Translations under genes and position numbers: made by a program
In this document: positions 1 through 6,734 of the stretch, piece after piece
How the letters are laid out: each line of letters opens with the position of its first letter
How positions within the stretch are numbered: position 1 is the stretch's first letter
Notes under the pieces: generated by a model
Database searches by the model: none
Seen by the model: only the letters and a program-made list of their open reading frames with translations
What the model was told of the DNA's origin: nothing
DNA from: SXXK01 sp046074645
GTDB taxonomy: Bacteria > Planctomycetota > Planctomycetia > Planctomycetales > Planctomycetaceae
Assembly (NCBI GenBank): GCA_046074645.1
Contig: JBJTOP010000264.1
Coordinates: 1-6,858, forward strand
Length of the DNA stretch: 6,858 nucleotides
Direction: 5' to 3'

Positions 1-3000
1 GCTTCGACTGCCAGGGACTCTGGGTGGAAGTCGAAGTCGAAAAACAGCTGGGCCTGGGCACCAAAAACGCTGTCACCGAATTTGGCATCGACCGCTTCGT
101 CAACGAATGCAAACGCCGTGTCCTGCGGTTCGCCGCCCGACAGACCGAACAGTCCATCCGCCTTGGATACTGGATGGACTGGGATGATCCCGCACAACTG
201 CGAAACCTCGCCGAACACCTCGGGTCCTCAAACAACGTCTCCCTCCACACCCCGACCGGAACCACCGTCACCGCGCCTGCCCATCAGCTGGTCGAACAGC
301 TCGGCCGACCGGAATGGGGCGGCAGCTACTTCACGTTCAGCACTGAAAACAATGAAACCATCTGGACATTCCTCAAAAAGTGCTTCAATCGCGGCAAGAT
401 CTATCAGGGCCACGACGTGATGCCGTGGTCCGGTCGCGGTGGCAGTGCCTATTCCCAGATGGAAATCGCAGAAGGACGCAAACTGACCACGCACAAAAGC
501 GTCTTCATCCGGCTCCCTATCCAGCGTCCTGGCGCCAATCCCGAGGACCGCGAATACCTGCTCGTCTGGACCACCACCCCGTGGACGCTCACCAGCAACG
601 TCGCCTGTGCCGTCAATCCGGATCTGGAATACGTCCGCGTCCAGTCCTCACGCGACAATGCCATCTACTACTTCGCAAAGGAAAACCTCAACTACCAGCG
701 CCTCGCCACCGAATTTCGCGAAGGCTTCGGACGGCCGGAATGGAAATGGCCCGAATCCGTCCCCAAGCTCAAAACCATCGCCCAGATCCTGAAAGAGCAG
801 GGCGGTTTCACGGAACTCGGCACCCTCACCGGTGCCGAAATGGTTGGCTGGACCTACTCCGGTCCCTTTGATGATCTGCCCGCCCAACAGCAGCCCGGCG
901 GCGTTCCCGTCGACGACCGCCTGCTGGATCGCTGCGGTGCCACCAGCCACCGTGTGATCGACGGTGGCCGCGATTCCCGCGGCAATGCGAATGTCGTCGC
1001 CGGGGAAGGTACAGGCATCGTTCACATTGCCCCCGGTTGCGGTGACATTGACCACAAAATCGGCACGGCTCTGGGACTCCCCGTGATCGCACCCCTCAAC
1101 GACGACGGCACCTACTCCAGCGAATTCGGCGAATTCTCCGGTCGCTCCGCCATCGCACCCGAAACTGCCGAACTCGTCTTCGAGAAACTCCGCCAGCGCG
1201 GACTTCTTGTCGCCGTTGAAGTCTATCCTCACATCTATCCTCACTGCTGGCGAACCGGAGACGAACTCGTCTTCAGACTCGTCGATGAATGGTTCATCAA
1301 CATGGACTGGCGCGAAGAAATTCGCGATGTCACCCGCCAGATCCGCTGGCTCCCCGACAGCATCAACGGCCAGGAACGCGAACTCGAATGGCTCGCCAGC
1401 ATGGGCGACTGGATGATCAGCAAGAAACGCTTCTGGGGGCTCGCACTCCCCATCTGGGTCGATGAACAGACCGGTGACTTCGAAGTCATCGGCTCCCTCG
1501 CGGAACTCAAATCCCGCGCCGTCGAAGGCTGGGATCTGTTCGCCGGCAATACGCCCCATCGCCCATGGATTGACCATGTGAAGATCCGTAATCCCCGCAC
1601 AGGCAATCTGATGCGCCGTATCCCCGATGTCGGTAACCCATGGCTCGATGCCGGAATCGTCCCCTTCAGCACCATGGGCTACAACCATAACCGCGACGAA
1701 TGGCGCAAGTGGTATCCAGCGGATCTTGTTACCGAATGCTTCCCCGGCCAGTTCCGCAACTGGTTCTATTCCATGCTCTCCCTCTCCACCATGATGCGAC
1801 ACGACGAAACCCCGTCGGCCGCTGAACGTGCTCCCTTCCGAACCCTGCTGGGACACCGCCTTGTTCAGAATGAACTGGGACGACCAATGCACAAATCCGA
1901 TGGCACCGCCATCTGGTTCGAAGAAGCCGCTGAACAACTCGGCGTCGATACCATGCGCTGGATGTACCTTGCACAGAATCCCGCCGTCGATCTCCGCTTC
2001 GGTACCCGACACCCCGACCAGCCCGTGACTCTCCAGACACCCGACGGCCCCGCAACTCAAACCCAGGAAGGCATCCCTACCTGTCTCGTCACCAGCACTC
2101 CTGCCGACGAAACCCGCCGCCGCATCCTCATCCCGCTCTGGAACTGCTATAAATTCTTCATCGACTACGCCGCCGCCGACCAGTTCTCGCCGTCGGACGA
2201 GTTGCGTCAGCGCGTCGCCGGGACAGAAAAGGCCCGGGCCGCCGCCAGCCAGCCACACCCGGCCTCCAGTCGCCCGGAAATCGACCGCTGGATCCTGTCC
2301 TCACTCCAGTCCCTCATTGACGTCGCCACCCGTGAAATGCTCGATTTCAACTCCGCCGCCTTCTGCACTGCCGCAGCCGCATTCATCGATGACCTCAGCA
2401 ACTGGTATATCCGCCGCAACCGCCGACGCTTCTGGCGTTCCCGCGATGCCTCCGACAGCGACAAAACCGCCGCCTACGAAACCCTCTACGAAGTCCTCGT
2501 GAAGCTCTGTCGATTACTGGCACCCTGCATCCCGTTCCTCACCGAACGCATGTACCAAAACCTCGTGCTCGGACGTGATCTCGCCAGCCCCGCTGCGGCC
2601 TCCACTGCACCTGGCTCCGCAGATCTGCCCGACTCCGTCCACCTCTGCGACTGGCCCACCCCAATCACTGAACTCCTCGATGATCAACTCAACCGACGCA
2701 TGGCGGCTGCTCAGGCCGTTGTTCGTCTCGGACACAAACTCCGCGAAGATGCCGCTCTCCGCGTCCGCCAGCCGCTCGCAGAACTTCGCTTCGCCTGCAG
2801 CTCCCCGGAAACTGCCGCAGCCGTTGAATCACTCGCTGAGGTCATCCGCGAAGAACTTAATATCCACGCCGTGATCCGCCAGCAAAACCTCGATGACCTC
2901 GTCTCTTACTCCTACAAACCCAATCTCAAAACCCTCGGACCACGCTACGGCAAACTGCTGAATGTTCTCCGCACCCGTATCCCCGAACTCGGCGATGCCG

Positions 3001-3425
3001 TCCTCTCTCCACTCCGACGCGGCGGCAGTATCGACCTCGAACTCGATGGCCAACCCGTCCACCTCACCCCCGAAGACGTCCTCGTCTCCACCCAGCAGGC
3101 CGCCACCTGGATGTCCGCAGATGACGCCGGCATCCAGGTCGCCATCAGCACTGTGCTCACACCACAACTCATCCGCGAAGGCATGTCCCGCGACTTCGTC
3201 CGCCAGATCCAGCAACTCCGTAAAGATGCAGGACTCAATATCCAGGATCGCATCAACATCAGCTGCTCCAGCGACCATGCCACTGTGGCTGAAATGATCC
3301 ACGAATGGGGCGACTACATTCGCACGGAAACTCTCGCAGACACCATTGAAAACTTGTCCCCCAAAGAAGGTCGCACCGTCTCACTCGGCGATTGTGACGC
3401 CCGCGTCGCAATCCAAAAAATCTGA
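1..3425 (+). CDS. ileS: Isoleucyl-tRNA synthetase, 5'-truncated by window edge
   Basis: This cytoplasmic class I synthetase charges tRNA-Ile with isoleucine. The frame is open from base 3 (FDCQGLWVEVEVEK, the family's G-[FW]-D-C-[QH]-G-L-P-V-E block), so the true start and the HIGH motif lie outside; about 100 residues are missing and 1140 are visible. Seen in order: the CP1 editing domain with WTTTPWTLTSN (567-599) and GTGIVHIAPGCGDIDHKIG (1008-1064), whose last Asp falls where E. coli Asp342 lies; WMISKKRFWG (1410-1439); GQFRNWFYS (1746-1772); a KMSKS-equivalent PMHKS (1884-1898); and anticodon-binding helices with WYIRRNRRRFW (2403-2435). KPNLKTLGPRYGK (2916-2954) and the REGMSRDFVRQIQQLRKDAG stretch near 3174 resemble eukaryote/archaeal-like IleS2 enzymes, and no C-terminal four-Cys zinc module is visible. 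Oddities are the degenerate KMSKS loop and extra segments in and before the editing domain. Synonymous sites favour C. Family assignment is secure; subtype is inferred. Confidence 0.96.
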   Translation, partial: FDCQGLWVEVEVEKQLGLGTKNAVTEFGIDRFVNECKRRVLRFAARQTEQSIRLGYWMDWDDPAQLRNLAEHLGSSNNVSLHTPTGTTVTAPAHQLVEQLGRPEWGGSYFTFSTENNETIWTFLKKCFNRGKIYQGHDVMPWSGRGGSAYSQMEIAEGRKLTTHKSVFIRLPIQRPGANPEDREYLLVWTTTPWTLTSNVACAVNPDLEYVRVQSSRDNAIYYFAKENLNYQRLATEFREGFGRPEWKWPESVPKLKTIAQILKEQGGFTELGTLTGAEMVGWTYSGPFDDLPAQQQPGGVPVDDRLLDRCGATSHRVIDGGRDSRGNANVVAGEGTGIVHIAPGCGDIDHKIGTALGLPVIAPLNDDGTYSSEFGEFSGRSAIAPETAELVFEKLRQRGLLVAVEVYPHIYPHCWRTGDELVFRLVDEWFINMDWREEIRDVTRQIRWLPDSINGQERELEWLASMGDWMISKKRFWGLALPIWVDEQTGDFEVIGSLAELKSRAVEGWDLFAGNTPHRPWIDHVKIRNPRTGNLMRRIPDVGNPWLDAGIVPFSTMGYNHNRDEWRKWYPADLVTECFPGQFRNWFYSMLSLSTMMRHDETPSAAERAPFRTLLGHRLVQNELGRPMHKSDGTAIWFEEAAEQLGVDTMRWMYLAQNPAVDLRFGTRHPDQPVTLQTPDGPATQTQEGIPTCLVTSTPADETRRRILIPLWNCYKFFIDYAAADQFSPSDELRQRVAGTEKARAAASQPHPASSRPEIDRWILSSLQSLIDVATREMLDFNSAAFCTAAAAFIDDLSNWYIRRNRRRFWRSRDASDSDKTAAYETLYEVLVKLCRLLAPCIPFLTERMYQNLVLGRDLASPAAASTAPGSADLPDSVHLCDWPTPITELLDDQLNRRMAAAQAVVRLGHKLREDAALRVRQPLAELRFACSSPETAAAVESLAEVIREELNIHAVIRQQNLDDLVSYSYKPNLKTLGPRYGKLLNVLRTRIPELGDAVLSPLRRGGSIDLELDGQPVHLTPEDVLVSTQQAATWMSADDAGIQVAISTVLTPQLIREGMSRDFVRQIQQLRKDAGLNIQDRINISCSSDHATVAEMIHEWGDYIRTETLADTIENLSPKEGRTVSLGDCDARVAIQKI

Positions 3426-3481
3426 GCTGAACGGCCGATTGACATCGACCGCACGCAGCACGGCATGATGATTTAATGATT
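3426..3481. other. Short convergent intergenic gap
   Basis: These 56 bases separate the TGA of the synthetase gene from the TAG of the minus-strand surface-protein gene, so the two transcripts run head-on. No strong GC hairpin followed by a T tract is visible on either strand. The best candidate is an imperfect stem pairing the region around 3445-3453 (CATCGACCG) with 3461-3470 (CGGCATGATG), and it is not convincing as an intrinsic terminator. Transcription may end by factor-dependent means or inside the opposing gene. Confidence 0.5.
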
Positions 3482-6400
3482 CTACGACTCTGAAGAGTTC
3501 CCCAGCGGGGTGATTCGCAGACCGGAGAGCATTGGGTTCTGGGTGATGCGTTTCAGGTCGATGTCAATCTTGCCGTCGCTCTTGATGACAAACCGGCGAG
3601 CGATCCCGATGTTACCGCCACCGGCTTCCTTGAAGACGTCGAAGTTCTTCAGTACCGTCGTGCCATCGATCACCACATCGAATACTCGCTTGCCCTGGCC
3701 GAATGCACCGTTCCAGACCTCGGCAAAGAAGAGATCCACCGCGAACAACTGACCAGCCGTGGCGTTCAGATCAAATTCCAGCCCCTTGCCGCCTGGGGCA
3801 CTGAACAGGGTGGAACGGTAGAAAAGATCGGGCACGCCAGCCGCGAGGCTGCCCGCAGCCGTGGTGACAGCGGCCGTGCCGGCAAAACCCAGCCCCGCGC
3901 CATTCTGGAATCCGCGGTCTGCGATTGATCCCGCAACCGGAGCGGCGGTTCCAACATCAATCAATCCGGCCACCGATACAGCCACAGAGCGGGTCACCGG
4001 GGCATTGATGCCATCGCTGACACTGACAGTCACGCTGGTCAGACCGAACATCTGACCTGCTGTGAAGGACAATTGACGATTGCTGCCGGTCCCGGCGACG
4101 GTCACATTGCGAACGAGATTGGAATCGTCGGCAACTGCAGTGACTGTCAGGTTGTCGCCATCACTGTCCGTGACCGCGAATGCGATTGAGCCACTGCTGC
4201 CACCCAGTCCAAGCTGCCGGTCGGCGATGGCGGAGATGACAGGGGGGGAGTTGCTGCGAACGAGCACAGAAACGCCGCCCAGCCAGGACTCGACGTTCAA
4301 ATCGTCGCGAACCGTGTAGGTGAAATTCGTAGTGCCGGTAAAACCTGGATCCGGAGTGAAGGTGACGGTGCCGTCGGCATTTGGCACAGCAGTGCCATGG
4401 GCAGGCTGACGGTGGATGGTGACAGATGCCGGGTTGAGAGTGCTGTCGACGTCGGTGTCGTTGATGAGCACAGGTATAGTGACGGCGGTATTCAGCTGTG
4501 TCGTCGCCTCGTCGTAGTTGGTCCTTGGAAAGTCATTGACGGCGTTGACCGTGACGGGGAAGGTGGTGGACGTGGTCGTCCGTCCATCAGAAACACTGAC
4601 CGTGACCTGAGTTGTTCCGGAGCGATCACGAGCGGGCGTAATGGCCAGTATTCCGTTTCCTCCAAAGCCGATGACCCTGAGGCCGGTTACCGGGATGAGC
4701 GTTGTGTCGGCGCTGGAAGCTCTGAGGTCGAGAGTCTGTGTTTCGGCGTCAGCATAGGAAAATTGAATGTTAGTGATCGCGTTATCTTCGAAAGTTTGCT
4801 GGGCTGGTATGGTGGTGATGGTCGGTGGGGTATTTGGTCCCGCTGCTGGTCTGACTCGAATGCCGGAGATATTGGGATTCTGAAGCACACGTCGGAGTTC
4901 GATGGAAAGATTTCCGTCCCCGACCACCTGGAATGACCTCGTGATCGCGCGATTACCGCCACCTGCGGCTTTGAAGACGTCCAGATCGTCAATGGCGAGC
5001 TTGTCCTCGAGCATCACATCGAACACGCGGCGTCCTTTGCCAAACGCTCCGCTCCAGATCTCTGCAAACCACAGGTCCACATCGTAGAGTTGTCCCTGGA
5101 AGGTGGGGATATTGAAGAGCAGTTCCGAGCCACCTGGATTGTCGAAGACATTGGTGCGGAAGATCGCAGCTGGCACTCCACCCGGGACGCCAGTGATTGC
5201 GGCATTGGAGCTGAACGGAACGGCGACTGAATTGGCGTAGCCACGGTGGGTCAGGAGCCCCTGGCCGGCCCGTGCTGCGCCGACGTCAATAGTCAGTCCC
5301 ACGGTTACATCAAACGTGGTTTCCGAAAATTGTCCTGTGTAGTCCATCTGAGCGACGGTTACGCGGGAGACGCCGGGCCGAGTGCCAGGCTCCATCAGCA
5401 GTTTGCCGCCGGTAATGTCCTGGACGATTTCGAGCCTTGAGAACAGCTCGGGCCTTTCAGCCCGTACATAGAAATCAGGTTGAGCTCCTTCGCGATCGCT
5501 GAAGGACAACGGCACCTCGACAAGGCCACCGCCGACAAACAGAGATTTCGGTCCAATAGGTTCAATCACGGGAGCGAGATTGAAAACTGTGGTCACGTGG
5601 ACAAGGGCTGGCTCGCTGAATACTGAATTGTTATCCCGCACCCGGTACGTGAATGACACCTGATTGTTTTGGTCGCCATAGTAGTAAATCTTTCCTTCTC
5701 GAATCTCCAGTTCCCCGATCTCCGGATAGGTCACAATCTCAATGGAATCCGGATCCAGATTACCATCGCTGTCTGAGTCATTGCTCAGCACATCGATCGA
5801 TCCGTCGACCGAATTATCTTCATACAAAAAAAACGCGAAGTCGGGACGAGCGACGGGAGGGGAGTTAACGAGATTGCCGAAGGCGGCGAACGCGGTCCAT
5901 GCGGATTCGTCGCCATCGCCGAAGGTCACTGTCTCTGCGAACTCGTCAAAGCGAACAACGCTGCCATCTGCGCCACCTGCGGTCACGTCACCCGAAGAAA
6001 CAAAGGTGGAGAACGCTGCGTTCGCGGAGTACAATACTGTTTGTGCGTCAGGACTGTTGAGGAGTTCAACGGCTGCAGAGCCGTCGCTGGCTTCCGGTGA
6101 GATGGCGAAGTGGAGCAGTACAAGGTCTGTAAACGCATCGGGTACCGGTGTCGGCTGACCAGCAGGACTGCTGGCACTGATCGTCACACGCCCACCATCC
6201 GGACCATATTCATCCTGAACATCTGCTGAAAATGTCCAGCTGTTCTCCTGAAAAAAAGTGCCGAGCGCGATATCTGAGCCTGAGAGGTCCAGACGCTGAG
6301 TGTCGTACTGCACGGAGATCGTGAAGGCACTGAGTGACTCTCCGGTTTGCAGATCATACCAGTTGGTGACCTGAACCGGCACGTCAACGGAATCCCCAGG

Positions 6401-6607
6401 GTTCCCGAAAACGCTGATGACAGACACGTCTGCAGCGGAGAGTAATTGTCGAGGTTCCAGGCCCTCAGTTGCGGCAAATACCGGGCTGAGAAAAGCCGTA
6501 ATGCGGTTATGCGGTCGCCGACTGCGTCCGCGACCACGAAACCTGTCAATCTCGCTCGTCAAATACGCAGCAGCCTGCTGCAACCATGAATTCATTCGTA
6601 CCGACAC
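3482..6607 (-). CDS. LEPR-XLL surface protein with cohesin-like, Ig-like and two malectin domains
   Basis: Large, probably exported, repeat-built protein of about 1041 residues. Numbered from the GTG at 6607, it has: a basic leader (Arg-rich 22-35) with a weakly hydrophobic stretch; LEPRQLLS at 50-57; a cohesin-like beta-sandwich around 60-205 (GNPGDSVDVPVQVTN, then FTISVQYD); an Ig/Big_9-like domain 248-342 with a DSDSDGNLDPD acidic loop; a cadherin/Ig-like domain 344-435; malectin 437-587 (VDLWFAEIWSGAFGKGRRVF); three Ig-like domains 592-691, 694-784 and 786-880; and a second malectin 881-1034, leaving a 7-residue tail. No enzyme active site, transmembrane anchor, sortase motif or PEP-CTERM tail is visible. 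Eukaryotic malectin binds glucose disaccharides and cohesins bind dockerins, so a glycan-binding or scaffold role at the cell surface is inferred, not shown. The start is supported by AGGAG 8 bases upstream of the GTG; an ATG at 6595 is a close alternative and a TTG at 6685 is less likely. The gene is apparently monocistronic. Confidence 0.9.
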   Translation of the reverse strand: MSVRMNSWLQQAAAYLTSEIDRFRGRGRSRRPHNRITAFLSPVFAATEGLEPRQLLSAADVSVISVFGNPGDSVDVPVQVTNWYDLQTGESLSAFTISVQYDTQRLDLSGSDIALGTFFQENSWTFSADVQDEYGPDGGRVTISASSPAGQPTPVPDAFTDLVLLHFAISPEASDGSAAVELLNSPDAQTVLYSANAAFSTFVSSGDVTAGGADGSVVRFDEFAETVTFGDGDESAWTAFAAFGNLVNSPPVARPDFAFFLYEDNSVDGSIDVLSNDSDSDGNLDPDSIEIVTYPEIGELEIREGKIYYYGDQNNQVSFTYRVRDNNSVFSEPALVHVTTVFNLAPVIEPIGPKSLFVGGGLVEVPLSFSDREGAQPDFYVRAERPELFSRLEIVQDITGGKLLMEPGTRPGVSRVTVAQMDYTGQFSETTFDVTVGLTIDVGAARAGQGLLTHRGYANSVAVPFSSNAAITGVPGGVPAAIFRTNVFDNPGGSELLFNIPTFQGQLYDVDLWFAEIWSGAFGKGRRVFDVMLEDKLAIDDLDVFKAAGGGNRAITRSFQVVGDGNLSIELRRVLQNPNISGIRVRPAAGPNTPPTITTIPAQQTFEDNAITNIQFSYADAETQTLDLRASSADTTLIPVTGLRVIGFGGNGILAITPARDRSGTTQVTVSVSDGRTTTSTTFPVTVNAVNDFPRTNYDEATTQLNTAVTIPVLINDTDVDSTLNPASVTIHRQPAHGTAVPNADGTVTFTPDPGFTGTTNFTYTVRDDLNVESWLGGVSVLVRSNSPPVISAIADRQLGLGGSSGSIAFAVTDSDGDNLTVTAVADDSNLVRNVTVAGTGSNRQLSFTAGQMFGLTSVTVSVSDGINAPVTRSVAVSVAGLIDVGTAAPVAGSIADRGFQNGAGLGFAGTAAVTTAAGSLAAGVPDLFYRSTLFSAPGGKGLEFDLNATAGQLFAVDLFFAEVWNGAFGQGKRVFDVVIDGTTVLKNFDVFKEAGGGNIGIARRFVIKSDGKIDIDLKRITQNPMLSGLRITPLGNSSES
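3506..3967 (-). repeat. Second (C-terminal) malectin-domain repeat
   Basis: This part of the surface-protein gene encodes residues 881-1034, running from the LIDVG strand to SGLRITP. It is homologous to the malectin repeat at 4847-5296. Shared signatures are VDL-x-FAE-x-W-x-GAFG-x-G-x-RVFDV, DVFK-x-AGGGN and QNP-x-x-SG. The repeat is diverged at the DNA level, so it is an old domain duplication and not a recent sequence copy. It is the last folded unit of the protein. Confidence 0.85.
4847..5296 (-). repeat. First (central) malectin-domain repeat
   Basis: This segment encodes residues 438-587 of the surface protein, from LTIDVG to SGIRVRP. It carries the malectin-type signature FAEIWSGAFGKGRRVFDV and the DVFKAAGGGN loop. 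The C-terminal 83 residues (4847-5095) align without gaps to 3506-3754 of the second malectin repeat, with 44 identical positions by hand count. In animals the malectin fold binds glucose-containing disaccharides; the ligand here is unknown. Confidence 0.85.
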
Positions 6608-6615
6608 AGATGTCA

Positions 6616-6620
6616 CTCCT
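6616..6620 (-). promoter_or_regulatory. Ribosome binding site (AGGAG) deciding the GTG start
   Basis: On the minus strand AGGAG is followed by 8 bases (TGACATCT) and then GTG at 6607, an ideal Shine-Dalgarno spacing. The ATG four codons later (6595) would have a spacer of 20 bases. This favours the GTG, although planctomycete genes often lack a clear Shine-Dalgarno sequence, so the ATG cannot be excluded. Confidence 0.55.
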
Positions 6621-6700
6621 GAAGCCGAGCCAGTGAAACAGGGACTCCTGCAAATGCAGACGATCCGAGGCGGGAAATCAAACAAAATGCATATTTAGAC

Positions 6701-6706
6701 AGTATA
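6701..6706 (-). promoter_or_regulatory. Possible -10 element (TATACT) upstream of the surface-protein gene
   Basis: In the non-coding stretch ahead of the surface-protein gene the minus strand reads TATACT, matching five of six bases of the sigma-70 TATAAT box and lying about 94 bases before the GTG start. No good -35 hexamer sits 16-18 bases further upstream. A weaker alternative pairs TTTCCA with TAAATA at a 17-base spacing in the same AT-richer patch. Both are guesses from consensus only. Confidence 0.22.
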
Positions 6707-6734
6707 CCTCTTGCTGGAAATCCTGCTGCGATTC

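Noticed and set aside
24..26. GTG codon near the left edge as the start of the synthetase gene
   Set aside because: The same frame is open to base 3 and encodes FDCQGLW, part of the conserved IleRS block that precedes this codon. The gene is cut by the window, not started here.
302..745. Repeated GRPEW peptide (near 308 and near 733) in the synthetase, possibly an internal repeat
   Set aside because: Only five residues match and the flanking sequence does not align, so chance is the simpler explanation.
648..2258. 536-codon open frame on the minus strand, antisense to the synthetase gene
   Set aside because: It lies wholly within a secure ileS coding region. Its length comes from the C-rich third positions of ileS, which remove stops on the opposite strand. 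The translation is biased in composition and shows no family motif.
3445..3470. Possible intrinsic terminator hairpin between the convergent genes
   Set aside because: The stem has mismatches and offsets, and no T tract follows on either strand.
4397..4936. 179-codon plus-strand open frame inside the surface-protein gene
   Set aside because: It overlaps clear Ig-like and malectin coding sequence on the minus strand and has no recognisable motif, so it is a shadow frame.
6683..6685. TTG as the start of the surface-protein gene
   Set aside because: It is the farthest upstream possible start in the frame but has no Shine-Dalgarno. The 26 extra residues (Cys/Ser-rich) do not look like a leader, and a better-placed AGGAG/GTG pair lies downstream.
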